DNA from: Prorocentrum cordatum
Lineage: Eukaryota > Sar > Dinophyceae > Prorocentrales > Prorocentraceae
Direction: 5' to 3'
NCBI GenBank assembly: GCA_963575745.1
Contig: CAUYUJ010014613.1
Location: 325,892 to 389,891, forward strand
DNA: 64,000 bases
Shown: positions 11,088 through 20,358 of the stretch, one piece after another
Layout of the letters: every line of letters begins with the position of its first letter
How positions within the stretch are numbered: position 1 is the first letter of the stretch
Notes under the pieces: generated by a model
What the model was told of the DNA's origin: nothing
The model's database searches: none
What the model saw: the letters and a program-made list of their open reading frames with translations, nothing else
Position numbers and translations under genes: made by a program

Positions 11088-12632
11088 ATGCTTAATTTCG
11101 TTGATGAGAGCCGGGCCAGGGCCGCTGCTGCTGCTGCTGCTGCATCAGGCTCGTCGCAAGCCGCCCATCCTGCAGTGGCCGAGGTGCCAGCTGCGTTTTC
11201 AGGTAATTTGGTTCGTATTCTCAGGCAAGTGTCCGCAGTCGTTCCGCCCGGTGCGCCCATTGATACATTGTGTTCTGGTTTGGCGGCTGCCGGAGCGTCG
11301 CGGGCAGAGGATTTTTGCGATATTGGTCCTGAGGAGGCGCAACTCGTTTGGCGGCCTCTGTCTGGGTGTTCGCGCGACTTCCTCAGTAGATTTCTGCAGT
11401 TATGCGAGGTGGAGCGGCGGCAAAATCAGCTCCGGGCGGCCTCTGTAGCGCTGCCTGCTGCGCGTCCTGCAGAGCAGACTGAAAGCGGCAGCACCACAGC
11501 ACATGGCCTTGTCCGCGGGCGTGGTGCTCAGGACGGTGCTGCCGAGAGAGGTATGGCAGCTCTGGCGCTGTTGGCGCACGCGCGGCGCAGTGGGCAGGTG
11601 CTTGGGCCTACGGTGCTCGCAGGCGCTGTCAGAGACATGGCGAAGTTGCCGGATTCCCCATTCGAGGAAGACAGAGTGTTGCCCCGGGCTGCTGCAAAGC
11701 GAGCGCGGTATTCGGGAGCAGACTCCATGGAGTTCGAGATCCGCGCCGTCTGGCTCGAATTCTGTGGGTGGCGCCGCAGTGCCGCGCAGTATGCCAGCGC
11801 AGTAGAGCTCTGGGGTGAGGCGGCCGCCATCAGTACAGAGGCGCCGTGGCCACCTGGGTATTCCACGGTCTGCGTCTTCTCAGGTCTCTTCCGCAGCAGT
11901 GCCTCTCTGGGCCGATATGTGTCGCACATTCGTTCGGTGCTCCACCTGCTGCGGGTATCAACCGGCGAGCTCTCGGACACGGCGAGGCTCGTGAGGGGAG
12001 CAGAAAAAGCTGGTGCAGCTTTTCAACGGCCGAAGAGTTGGGCATCGGGGTCGCAGACACGCGCGCTCATGCAGTGGGCGTCGCGCTCAGGGCGTCGTGA
12101 TCTGGCCCTGTCTTGGGCAGTGTCGCGCCACTTTTGCTTGAGGTATTCTTCCGAAACTTTGGCTCTGGGTTCAGGCAAGGCGTCCTTTCAATTCAGCAGC
12201 CGCGATGGTCATTTTCAGTGCACGGTGACGTTCACTCGGAGGAAGAGCTACCGCGTTCCCGTTGAAGTCGCGAGAAAGTGCGTCTGCTCTGGAGATGCAG
12301 AAATCTTATGCGGAGTATGTGCCTTGAAGGAGGCGTGCGCGGAGCACGCGGTCCCATTTGGGCATATTTCGTATTCTGAAGCGCTGGCCTTCTTAAAAGC
12401 TGGTGCAGTGGCGCTAGCTTTGCCGCAGGCTCTCCACTGGGGCACGCACGCGTTTCGCAGAGGATTCGCAAACGATGCCCTCCGGGCCGGCGGCGTGTCT
12501 GCGCTGTTCTGGTCGGGCGGCTGGAAGGGGCTCGCTGCGTTTGGGTATGCTACGGCGCAGGCCCGAGGCGAAGTGGCCGCCGCGGAGTGGCTGGTGGAGC
12601 ACTCGGACTCGAGTGGCGGCGAGAGCGGCTAG
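11088..12632 (+). CDS. Tyrosine recombinase of YR-1, intact frame (514 aa)
   Basis: The start at ATG 11088 is supported by the conserved opening M-L-x-F-V-[DN]-E-S-R shared with YR-3 (39722) and, with changes, YR-2 (22632). After an Ala run comes a family-specific N-terminal domain, then the core-binding region (VWLEFCGWRRSAAQYASAVELWG, RYVSHIRSVLHLL). The catalytic domain shows Arg in FCLRYSSE, the HxxR box THAFRRGFAND (His 12447-12449, Arg 12456-12458), and GGWKGLAAFGYA, which gives Trp in the third-His position and the nucleophile Tyr. A Cys-rich insert (KCVCSG..ILCGVC) lies between the Arg box and HxxR and may be structural. The frame is uninterrupted, so activity is possible. It would integrate the circular cDNA at TTTTC cores. 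Confidence 0.88.
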   Translation: MLNFVDESRARAAAAAAAASGSSQAAHPAVAEVPAAFSGNLVRILRQVSAVVPPGAPIDTLCSGLAAAGASRAEDFCDIGPEEAQLVWRPLSGCSRDFLSRFLQLCEVERRQNQLRAASVALPAARPAEQTESGSTTAHGLVRGRGAQDGAAERGMAALALLAHARRSGQVLGPTVLAGAVRDMAKLPDSPFEEDRVLPRAAAKRARYSGADSMEFEIRAVWLEFCGWRRSAAQYASAVELWGEAAAISTEAPWPPGYSTVCVFSGLFRSSASLGRYVSHIRSVLHLLRVSTGELSDTARLVRGAEKAGAAFQRPKSWASGSQTRALMQWASRSGRRDLALSWAVSRHFCLRYSSETLALGSGKASFQFSSRDGHFQCTVTFTRRKSYRVPVEVARKCVCSGDAEILCGVCALKEACAEHAVPFGHISYSEALAFLKAGAVALALPQALHWGTHAFRRGFANDALRAGGVSALFWSGGWKGLAAFGYATAQARGEVAAAEWLVEHSDSSGGESG

Positions 12633-12743
12633 GCACGCTCGCATGCAGTGGGTGCTGTCTGGAAAAAAACCGTGCGAGACGCACCTGTGCTCTCACGGTG
12701 CCTTTCGGCTCCTTGCCGCCAGCCTCGGCCCTCCTGGATGCAG

Positions 12744-12863
12744 TGGGCCCTTGGGGTATTCCAGTCGGGACCAGCCTGGCGGCGCCGTGTGTCTCCTCAG
12801 CCCAACGCAGGTGCGGGGGGCGCCGGCCTGCTTCTTCTGTGCTGACCGCACGCAGAGATTTTC
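12744..12863 (+). repeat. B1 repeat of YR-1 (120 bp)
   Basis: It is identical by eye to 13387-13506. It starts at TGGGCCC, preceded by GCAG, and ends in GATTTTC, where A2 begins without a gap. This B1-A2 junction records the circle junction. Confidence 0.9.
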
Positions 12864-13308
12864 ATCGCCCCCAAATCGCGAAGCGATTTGGGGGGCAGGA
12901 AAATCTCCAGGGAGGTTGCTCGTGGCCTCTCCGCCTCTTGGCCTCTCGGCCTCACTGCCTGGCAGTGCCCTTGTGGCACGGCGGATTGGGGGGGTCCCCT
13001 CTGTGCTAATAAGCTGGGGCCGCGCGCGGCTGGCGGACCGCGGCGTGGGGATGCCATGTCGTCTCCTCTCCTCGCTTCTCCGGCTGGCTGGTTGGCGGTT
13101 GTGCGCGCGCGGGGGCGAAGGTTGTCGCGCTTCGCGGCGCGGCCTCGGGGGGCCGTGCCTTGGTGGTGCGTGGTTGCGCGACGATAAATGCGCTTCGCTG
13201 CTCGTCGTTGGCGGGCTTCCGTGGTGTCTGGCCCGCAGGACGGGCGTGGACGAGAAATGCTTTCTCTGGCCCGCAGGACGGGCGTGTCTCTGGCCCGCAG
13301 GACGGGCG
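12864..13308 (+). repeat. A2 repeat of YR-1 (445 bp)
   Basis: It is a direct copy of 8632-9076, with differences seen at only a couple of positions. It carries the same hairpin start and the same three GCCCG-CAGGA-CGGGC units. A 78-bp unrelated stretch separates it from B2. Confidence 0.9.
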
Positions 13309-13386
13309 TGCTCATTTTCGAAAGCCCACCCTCGTGCCACCCTGGGTTTGTTGTGCGGTTAGCGGGCGCGGTGCCCCCTGCCAGGC

Positions 13387-13506
13387 TGGGCCCTTGGGGT
13401 ATTCCAGTCGGGACCAGCCTGGCGGCGCCGTGTGTCTCCTCAGCCCAACGCAGGTGCGGGGGGCGCCGGCCTGCTTCTTCTGTGCTGACCGCACGCAGAG
13501 ATTTTC
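13387..13506 (+). repeat. B2 repeat of YR-1 and right end
   Basis: This second 120-bp B copy ends in GATTTTC at 13506. The next base resumes the YR-0 recombinase frame (TGG, Trp), which fixes the right boundary to the base. Confidence 0.9.
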
Positions 13507-13629
13507 TGGTCCGGGGGCTGGAGAGGTTTAGCAGCTTTTGGCTACGCGACGGCCCAGTCAAGGGGCGAAGTCGCCGCAGCACAATGGCTGGCTGAATATT
13601 CTGATTCGAGCGGCGATGACGGCCCTTAG
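13507..13629 (+). pseudogene. Tyrosine recombinase of YR-0, 3' part
   Basis: The frame reads WSGGWRGLAAFGYATAQ, then EVAAAQWLAEYSDSSG and stops at TAG 13627. It matches the C-terminus of the YR-1 recombinase and contains the Trp and nucleophile Tyr. It is exactly in frame with 8056-8631 once YR-1 is removed. Confidence 0.88.
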
Positions 13630-13752
13630 TCACGCTCGGATGCAGTGGGCGAAGAAAATAATTGTCTTCCGAGCGTATCAGCCATGTCTGGCGTGTCTTC
13701 TCTCACCGCCTGTCGGCTGCTGGCCGCCTGCCTGGCTCCTCCTGGATGCATT

Positions 13753-13870
13753 GGGCCACTGGAGCGTTCCAGTCGGGACCAGTCTGGCGGCGCCGTGTGT
13801 CTCGTCAGCCCAACGCGGGCGCGGGGACGCCGGCCCGCAACGTCAGTGCAGCTTGCACGCAGAGATTTTC
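13753..13870 (+). repeat. B1 repeat of YR-0 (118 bp)
   Basis: It matches 14386-14503 with few changes and ends in GATTTTC (13864-13870). It is related to the YR-1 B repeat, sharing GGGACCAG, GGCGGCGCCGTG and CACGCAGAGATTTTC. It lies 124 bp after the YR stop. Confidence 0.85.
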
Positions 13871-14385
13871 ATAGCCCCCAAATCGCGCAGCGATTTGGGG
13901 GGCAGGAAAATCTCCAGGGAAAGCCCCGTGTGGCTTCTGTGCTTCTGGGCCTCGTCGGCCTCTCCAGCAGTCTTGTTTAATGCCTGGCAGTGCTCTCGTG
14001 GCACGGCGGATCGTTGTGTGCTGAGGGCCGAGTGCCGCTCGCGGCAGGCGGATTGCGGCGTGGGGATGCCATGCCTCTCCTCTCCTCCCTCCTCTAGGGG
14101 CGTTGGTCTGGCCTCTGGGGGCTCACCGTGGATCTCTCTCCGAAGAGGTCGCAGACAGGCGAGCCTGTCTGTGGGGTTGGAAGTCGTGGGCTCGGCAATG
14201 CTCCTCCATCACAGGGCGGGACTCTCGCGCGCGAAGCGCAAGGCCCTGGAGGAGGGCGTCCTTGCGAAAGCCAATGTGGGGGACCGCTCTGCGGGGTGCT
14301 CGTGGCCGCGCAATTACCCACCCACTGCCGCCCTGGTTTTGGGGTTCGCGTGTGTTGCGGCGGATGCGGCGTCCCTGCCAGCCTG
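13871..14385 (+). repeat. A2 repeat region of YR-0
   Basis: It starts with the hairpin at 13864-13912. Bases 13913-14012 match the A1 remnant at 2048-2150. At 14152-14171 is a 9-bp perfect palindrome with a 2-base loop, CAGACAGGC-GA-GCCTGTCTG. The exact right end of A is not known because A1 is interrupted and diverges. Confidence 0.7.
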
Positions 14386-14503
14386 GGGCCACTGGAGCGT
14401 TCCAGTCGGGACCAGTCTGGCGGCGCCGTGCGTCTCGTCAGCCCAATGCGGGCGCGGGGACGCCGGCCCGCAACGTCAGTGCAGCTTGCACGCAGAGATT
14501 TTC
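14386..14503 (+). repeat. B2 repeat of YR-0 and right end
   Basis: It is a copy of 13753-13870 ending in GATTTTC at 14503. The flank that follows (CCGGGCTCTG...) joins to the left flank (...CAGGCCGCGC) in the uninterrupted copy near 14706-14760. Confidence 0.85.
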
Positions 14504-14930
14504 CCGGGCTCTGCGGGGTTCCGTGTGGCATGCTGCGTGCAGGTTATCTCGCTGCCTTCTCGCGGGCAAAGCCCTCTCGCGGGCACCCAGAAGTCACTTT
14601 GGGGTCGATGCCTCGCGGGCAATTTCAGGGTCCCTGCCTTCTCGCGGGCAAACCCAGGGTCCCCGCCTTCTCGCGGGCACACCCAGAGTCCCTGCCTTCT
14701 CGCGGGCAAACTCAGGCCGCACTTCTCCCGGGCTCTGCCGGGTTCCGTGTGGCATGCTGCGTGCAGGTTATCTCGCTGCCTTCTCGCGGGCAAAGCCCTC
14801 TCGCGGGCACCCAGAAGTCACTTTGGCGTCGCTGCCTTCTCGCGGGCTTTACCTCGTGCGACGTGGAGGTCCTGCCTCCTCGCGGGCGGCAAACCCAGGC
14901 TTGTCGAGCTACGCTCTCTGGCCCTCTTCG
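14504..14930. repeat. Tandem array around GCCTTCTCGCGGGCA, including an empty YR-0 target site
   Basis: The unit GCCTTCTCGCGGGCA recurs about ten times between 14560 and 14890, each copy holding TGCC/GGCA as a short inversion. A longer unit starting CCGGGCTCTGC repeats at 14504 and 14728. The second copy is preceded by CTCAGGCCGCACTTCTC, matching the left flank of YR-0. The same array type appears at 1140-1190 and 31437-31600. Confidence 0.85.
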
Positions 14931-15179
14931 CCGGAGGACCGGGCGTCCCGGGGCGCAGGCTCCTTGTTTGGTTTCCAGTGGGTGCGGCCCTCAGTGCATT
15001 TCTGGTGCCGCTGAGCGCCATTCTCGCACCCCGCCGCGAGGGCTACTCTCTCGCTGGTCCTTGCCGCTTGTAGTGAAACGTAGTGTGCGTCGTTGCTGCC
15101 CCCGTGGGGGCCGTGCTCTCTCTGGCCCTCGCCGCCTGCCATTCCCAGGTCTGTGCCGGCCAGTCTGAGCGCGACTGTG

Positions 15180-15870
15180 CACTCGGGTGGCATTCGCTTG
15201 CCCAGTATTGCGCTGTGAGCTCCTTCCTTTCTGCGTTCTGGTGCCCAGGCGCGCCCAGATTCGCAGTCTGAGCGCGACTTTGCGCTCGTGGGCGTCCGCG
15301 TGCCCAGAATTGCATTTGGTGCTCCTCTCGGCGTTTTGGTGCCCGGGCGCGCCCAGTTTTGCAGTCTGTGCGCGACTTCGCGCTCCTGGGCGCCCGCGCC
15401 CCCAGAATTGCATCCTGAGCTCCTTTCTGCGTTCTGGTGGCCAGGCGCGCCAAGATTCGCAGTCTGAGGGCGTCCGCGTGCCCAGAATTGCATTCTGAGC
15501 CTTTCTGCGGTCTGGTAAGCGCACCGGGGTTCGAAATTTGAGCGTGACTTAGCGTGCTTGGGCGTCCGCGCGCCCAGAATTGCATTCTGAGCTTCTTTCT
15601 GCGTTCTGGTGACCAGGCGCACCAAGATTCGCAGTCTGAAGGCTCCTGGGCATCCGCGCGCCTAGAATTGCATTCTGAGCTCCTCTCTGTGTTCTGGTGC
15701 CCAGGCGCACCCGGGCTCGCAATCTGAGCGTGACTTAGCGCTCCTGGGTGTCCGCGCGCCCAAAAATTGCATCCTGAGCGCCTTTCTGGGTTTTGATTCC
15801 AGGCGCACCCACGTTCGCAATCTGAGCGCTTGTGGCGTCTGCGCGCCCAGAATCCCACCAGGGCGTAGGT
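15180..15870. repeat. Tandem array, period about 115 bp, with CAGAAT-TGC-ATTCTG palindromes
   Basis: It is the same family as 6960-7900. Each unit joins CCCAGAATTGCATTCTGAGC to a variant of CGCCCAGATTCGCAGTCTG. The clean palindrome is at 15575-15589. No gene is seen; minus-strand frames follow the repeat. Confidence 0.85.
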
Positions 15871-15984
15871 GGTCTAGAGAGTTTCCTCTGCCAACCCCCC
15901 TTCTTTCCCTTCGGGGAGGGGTTTACCCCTCCCCTTACCCCTCCCCACTGACCTGGACGGGGCGTTCCGCGACGCGTTGGGACG

Positions 15985-17070
15985 CCCAAGATGGCCCAAG
16001 ACTGCTCCAAGAGCGAAAAGGCGAGAAAGCACAAAACATTGATTTTCCATAGGTTTTGGAAGGATTTTGGCCTCTTGGGGGGGCCCAAGAGGCGATCCGA
16101 GGCACTCTAGAGGGGCGAGGCTAATTGGGGACCCCCCCTTCTTTGATAGATCTCCTCCAAGATGGCCCCAAGAGCGCCCCGAAGGCTCCCAAGAGCGCCT
16201 CAAGAGCGCCCCAAGAGGGCCCCAAGAGACCCCAAGAGGCCCCCAAGAAGCCTCCAGAAGCCTCCAAGAGGCTGCCAAGAGACCCCCAAGAGGCCCCAAG
16301 AGAGTCCAAGATGGCCCAAGACGGTTCCAAGAGCGAAAAAGCGAGAAAGCAAAAAACATTGATTTTACGTAGGTTTTGGAAGGATTTTGGCCTCTTGGGG
16401 GGCCCAAGAGGCGACTCGAGGCACTCTAGAGGGGCAACGCGAATTGGGGACCCCCTCTTCTTTGATCGATCTCCTCCAAGATGGCCCCAAGAGCGCCCCG
16501 AAGGCTCCCAAGAGCGCCCCAAGAGCGCCCCAAGAGCGCCCCGAGAGGCCCCAAGAGGCGCCCAAGAAGCCTCCAAAAGGCTCCCAAGAGACCCCCAAGA
16601 GGCCCAAGAGGCTCCCAAGACGGCCCAAGACGGCTCCAAGAGCGACAACGCGAGAAAGCACAAAACATTGATTTTAGCTAGGTTTTGGAAGGATTTTGGC
16701 CTCTTGGGGGGGCCCAAGAGGCCACTCTAGGCACTCGAGGGGGCGACTCGAGGCCCTCTTGGGGGGGCCCAAGTGGCCTCTTGGGGGGCGACTCGAGGCA
16801 CTCTAGAGGGGCAAGGCTAATAAGCAACCCCCCTTTTTTTGATAGATCTCATCCAAGATGGCCCCAAGAGCGCCTCGAAGGCTCCCAAGAGCGCCCCAAG
16901 AGCGCCCCAAGAGGGCCCCAAGAAGCCCCAAGAGGCCCCCAAGAAGCCTCCAAGAAGCCCCCAAGAGACCCCCAAGAGGCCACAAGAGGCTCCCCGAGAT
17001 ACGCAAGAGGCCCCCGGGACCGCCAAGAGGCCCCAAAGACGGCCCAAGAGGCCCCCAAGCTCGCCATTGT
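15985..17070. repeat. Higher-order repeat of CCCCAAGAG satellite, three units of about 320-380 bp
   Basis: The boundary block GGCACTCTAGAGGGGC recurs at about 16101, 16420 and 16797. It is followed by TTTGATAGATCTC or TTTGATCGATCTC, and then by short runs of GCCCCAAGAG with a period near 9-12 bp. A block ending in AAAACATTGATTTT precedes each copy. Related satellite is at 50990-51120 and 54220-54610. Long frames on both strands (Pro/Arg/Lys/Glu on plus, Leu/Gly/Ser/Trp on minus) are products of the satellite. Confidence 0.85.
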
Positions 17071-17290
17071 CCTCCTCCTCCTCCTCTTTTTCTTCCTCCT
17101 CCCTCCTCCCCCTCCCCCTCCTCCTCCTCCTCCTCCTCCTCCTTTTCCTTTTCCTCCTTCTCGTCCTCCTCGTCCTCGCAGTCCTCCATCTCCTCCTCCT
17201 TATCTTCCTCCTCCTCCTCCTCCTCCTGCTCCTCCTCCTGCTCCTCCTCCTGCTCCTCCTCCTCCTCCTACTCCGACGACGACGGCTCCT
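17071..17290. repeat. CTC-rich polypyrimidine tract
   Basis: This is roughly 200 bp of CTC repeats with TTC and CCT interruptions. No gene is seen. Confidence 0.9.
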
Positions 17291-17419
17291 CCTACATCCT
17301 CCCCCTCTTGGGGTATATGGCGGCTCACCCCGCCCTCTGTTCTTCTGCATGCTCCCCCGCTTCCCTCATAACCTCCACTCCCCTGGGACTCATTTCTGGA
17401 CGGGCTGGTGGGGATACGC

Positions 17420-17640
17420 GAAGCGTCTAGAATTGCACTCTGTGTCCCTTGCGCGTTCTGGAGCGCAAGCGCGCGCAGATTCGCAATCTCATCGCAGCAA
17501 AGCGCTCCTCAGCGTTCGCGCGCCCAAAATGGCATTCTGAACGCCTGTGTGCGTTCTACTGCGCTGGCGCGCGCCCAGAATATTGCATTCTTAGCTCCTT
17601 TCTGCGTTCTGGTGCCCAACACGCCAAAATGCAGTGACCT
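17420..17640. repeat. Short array of the GAATTGCA family
   Basis: Two to three degenerate units of the array at 15180-15870 occur here, including TTGCATTCT near 17583. No gene is seen. Confidence 0.7.
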
Positions 17641-17697
17641 GGCCGTCTCGACCGCGCGAGCCAGAAGCAGGGGCTACGGACGCACTCTGGGGCACTC

Positions 17698-19038
17698 GGG
17701 GTCGGATGTGTGCAGGCGGCAGAAGCTAGTCCTTGATGGGGGAGCATTTGCTAATCCCCCACCTGCACACAACGGGGGCGGGGGTGCTTTGCATTTGTGC
17801 AGCACGCCCGTCCTCGACGGACCCCGGGGGGGCCTGCGTCCCAAACGGCGCGTAATCGGAATGTCTATGCTGACGCCCTTTCACCAGCGAGCTCAGAATC
17901 AAATTCTGGTGTGGCTGCTGAAAAAAAACGGCGGCTGAGATTGCAACTGGACGGATTTCCCATGGGAACTCGGCCCATCGGATTTCGAAAGATTTTCGGC
18001 CCCCAAATGGGTGCCAGATTAGCGTTGGTCGGAAGCGCCTCAGCAAGCAGTTGCTTGGCTGCGTTTCCTGTTGCCTTAGCTCCGAGGCGAAGCAGACATT
18101 TGCGTCGTTGCAATAGCGCGCAGTCGAGCTGCGCGGCGCGTCGCCTTGACGGCGTTGCCCGCCAAGACGGCGCGCCCTGTCACATAAAGGATGGGGTCAC
18201 CCAGACCACCCACCAGGAAAGAAACCGTTCGGAGACGGATTCGCGACGACGGACAGCATTCTATCGCGAAGGACGAGCGTGAGCCCCTTCGCGCCGCGTC
18301 CAGGCGGACGCGCTCGCCCCAAATATGGGCGCTCATCATTCAAATCTGCTCTGTGTCCTCTGGCGGCGGCGGCAACAAAGTTGAAATCGCGTCGGCGGCG
18401 CGGTGGCGTCAGGGGAATCCTTTCTCTGACGGCAGCCCAGCACCGTCCAGCTGCAGGGAGCCAGCGCGGCAAGGCTCCACCGGGGCAGCATCGCACGCAG
18501 CGCTCGGCAGGCGCGCTTTTGACGCCCTCCGGAGGCCTGGGTGGCGCACTCAGGCTGCGGAGGGGGATAGGCATCGCAATCAGCGCCGGCTACGTTTTGC
18601 CCCGCAGTGCAGACCGCGCCTGAGCAGGTTGTCGTCTCTTGTCTCGTGCGTTGTGCCGCACTAGCTCAGACGAGCACGCCTCAGGCAATCTGCCCTCTCA
18701 CAGCTCAGACCTTGCCCAGCCTCTCACAGGTTGCTGTCGCGTGTTTTGGTGGCGACAGCAGGCGGCGTCAGAACTGATTTTGCGAAGGGAGATCTTGGCT
18801 GAAGGCATCTTTGGAGGAGCTGCCTGCCTGCGCGTTTGAGGAATCGGAAATACGGTTGCTCTCACCATGCCTGAGGCTCTCCTCTTTGTCTCGTCGGAAG
18901 GGAGGCCAGGTATCCACTTGTGGCGGGAGATCCTTCAGCTGTCCACCGTAACCGTGATGGCTCAGACAAGGTGTCTGAATTGCAGATTTGTGTCCTAGCA
19001 CGCAGAGCAATCTGATTCTACGCGTCGTCCGAGCGAAG
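17698..19038 (+). other. 5' leader of YR-2, with a conserved stem-loop
   Basis: It is homologous in patches to the region 35177-36142 ahead of the YR-3 gag. The first block forms a two-tier stem: GTGTGCAGG (17708-17716) pairs with CCTGCACAC (17762-17770), and GGGGGA (17738-17743) pairs with TCCCCC (17755-17760). A later shared block contains GACGCCCTC and GGGGGATAGG. Frames at 18191-18664 show no recognisable similarity. A spliced-leader-like stretch lies near the 3' end (18945-18966). Confidence 0.6.
18945..18966 (+). promoter_or_regulatory. Possible relic of the dinoflagellate spliced leader
   Basis: The stretch ACCGTAACCGTGATGGCTCA shares about 16 of 22 positions with the known leader consensus DCCGTAGCCATTTTGGCTCAAG. 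It sits 73 bases upstream of the gag ATG. A second candidate lies in the same place in YR-3. Either alone could be chance. Confidence 0.3.
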
Positions 19039-20358
19039 ATGTCTTTCTCTCCGAGTGACGTCGCGGCGATGATCGCTACCGCCGCCAGTGGAGCCTTCAA
19101 CGGCGCAGGTGCAGATCAGGTGCGTGAGTGGGTGGACTTCGTCATCAATGTCGACGTCGACCCCGCCAAAAAGCACGATCTCTTCCACTACGTGTCTGTC
19201 GCGCGGCTGCTGGCCGAGACGGGAGGCAGCGTCGCGCCAGCCGACTTCGAATGCCCTCACATGCGGGACATGATCAAGGCGAGCATTCCCGTTCACACCA
19301 CCCCGTATGCCACCGAACAGGACGACCCGTGGAAGAGCTGGAAAGTCTCGCCGGCACAGATTGTCTTGGCACTCAAGGTGCAGGGGGCGTGCGCGAAGAA
19401 AGCCTCGCCAGGACCATCGGTGCCGCCAGAGGTGGCCCACAACAACAAAGAGCTTTCGGGCATGGCTGAAGCAGTGAAGCAATTTGCGGAACTTCAGTCG
19501 CAGGCGCTGCAAAAAGGGAAATCGAAAGGACTCAGTTTCAAGTTGCAGGACCCGAAACTCGAGCTGGGCATGCAGCATTTCGCCAAGGATGCACTCCCGT
19601 CAGAGGAGGTCCTCGCGAAGTTCGAGGCGGCGGGGAAGATCGCGCACGACAAAAGCAGGCCGTGGGTCGGGTCCGCTGAGGGCGAGGATCTGCGCGATCA
19701 CCACCGCCCAACCTGGAGCCGGACTCCTATGATCGACGCTGTCGTGGGGGCCGGCTCTTACGAGGAGCGGGTGAAGCAGAGCGCTGCCGCCAAGCGGAAC
19801 ATGGCGTGGATGGACAAAGTCGACTACGCTGGCTTTGCCACGTTCATGGGCCACCTGCACGAGTGGGGATTCAAGGGAATCCTCACCAAGGCATGCAGCA
19901 TGGCTGACTTCCTTGCGTACGCCCACAACATCGTGCGAATCGCCGAGGAACACGGTGGAGTCAGGACAGCTTATCAATACGATGTTCTCCAGAGGAGGGC
20001 CATGGCCAGGGCTCTGGAGGAAGACGTCGTAGATTTGGCGCCTTACTTCGCCGAGATCGATCGTGAAAACCTGGCTGACGCCAAAGACAAAGTAAACAAA
20101 AGCTTCACGGAGGCTGGCCGGGCTGTGACAGCTAAGGGGCAGCAGTCGAAGGGTCAGCCCAAAGGCTGCGCCAAGGGCGTCGCCGACAAGGGCGGCAAGG
20201 GGAGCAAGAAGAGCTCCGACGGCACAGAGGCTGACAACCGGCCTGTCCGGTCGCCGGCCAAGCGCCCCAAGGGCACGGCGGGCACCGATTATCGGCACAG
20301 GTCTCGCAGCCCCCGCTCCGGCAATCAGCAGTACAACAGTTGGGGAAACAAGTGGTGA
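19039..20358 (+). CDS. Gag-like protein of YR-2
   Basis: The start at ATG 19039 (MSFSPSDVAAMIATAASGAF) is chosen because YR-3 has the matching start at 36143; an upstream ATG at 18988 has no counterpart. The protein of about 439 residues has no zinc knuckle. Its middle is conserved with YR-3: LFHYVSVARLLAET, GLSFKLQD, GSAEGEDLRDHHRP, FATFMGHLHEWGFK and YQYDVLQRRAMA. The C-terminus is a Lys/Gly-rich stretch followed by RHRSRSPRSG, probably binding RNA. The gag role is inferred from position ahead of RT and from the basic tail. The stop TGA (20356-20358) is followed in the same frame by the RT region. No break is seen in the frame. Confidence 0.75.
   Translation: MSFSPSDVAAMIATAASGAFNGAGADQVREWVDFVINVDVDPAKKHDLFHYVSVARLLAETGGSVAPADFECPHMRDMIKASIPVHTTPYATEQDDPWKSWKVSPAQIVLALKVQGACAKKASPGPSVPPEVAHNNKELSGMAEAVKQFAELQSQALQKGKSKGLSFKLQDPKLELGMQHFAKDALPSEEVLAKFEAAGKIAHDKSRPWVGSAEGEDLRDHHRPTWSRTPMIDAVVGAGSYEERVKQSAAAKRNMAWMDKVDYAGFATFMGHLHEWGFKGILTKACSMADFLAYAHNIVRIAEEHGGVRTAYQYDVLQRRAMARALEEDVVDLAPYFAEIDRENLADAKDKVNKSFTEAGRAVTAKGQQSKGQPKGCAKGVADKGGKGSKKSSDGTEADNRPVRSPAKRPKGTAGTDYRHRSRSPRSGNQQYNSWGNKW

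Larger units (their letters stand above)
8632..13506 (+). mobile_element. YR-1: split-direct-repeat tyrosine-recombinase retroelement (A1-ORFs-B1-A2-B2)
   Basis: A1 (8632-9076) and A2 (12864-13308) are 445 bp each and nearly identical. B1 (12744-12863) and B2 (13387-13506) are 120 bp each and identical by eye. RT-RH and YR lie between A1 and B1. This order is the one known for Ngaro, PAT and TOC elements. The left junction is GCTTTTC then A1, the B1-A2 junction is GATTTTC then A, and the right junction is GATTTTC then target. That is the pattern produced when a circle recombines within TTTTC. Excision in silico restores an open recombinase frame of YR-0. Near-identity of the repeats suggests recent insertion. 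Gag and the RT N-terminus are missing. Confidence 0.88.
1194..14503 (+). mobile_element. YR-0: decayed Ngaro/PAT-like tyrosine-recombinase retroelement, host of YR-1 and YR-6
   Basis: The left end follows GCTTTTC (1187-1193) and starts with the A-type hairpin. The right end is a B2 repeat ending in GATTTTC at 14503. Removing 1194-14503 and one core joins the flanks into a sequence that is present uninterrupted, with few differences, at about 14706-14760, so the ends are well supported. Inside are an inverted insertion (1229-2047), large tandem arrays, a YR gene split at 8631 and 13507 by YR-1, and B1-A2-B2 at 13753-14503. No gag or RT of YR-0 itself is seen. Those parts were probably lost or replaced by arrays. 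Confidence 0.75.

Noticed and set aside
8632-13308. A1 and A2 considered as ordinary LTRs
   Set aside because: No TG...CA ends, no target duplication and no integrase; the extra B repeats and the tyrosine recombinase fit split direct repeats better.
15500-15560. GGTTCGAAATTTG as a tRNA B box
   Set aside because: No A box or cloverleaf arms were found at the right distance, and it lies within a tandem repeat unit.
16685-17540. Long Pro/Arg/Leu-rich open frames on both strands across satellite and CTC DNA
   Set aside because: They follow the repeat word in each frame and have no conserved start or domain.
18191-18664. 157-codon ORF in the YR-2 leader as an extra gene
   Set aside because: It is not open in the homologous YR-3 leader and has no motif.
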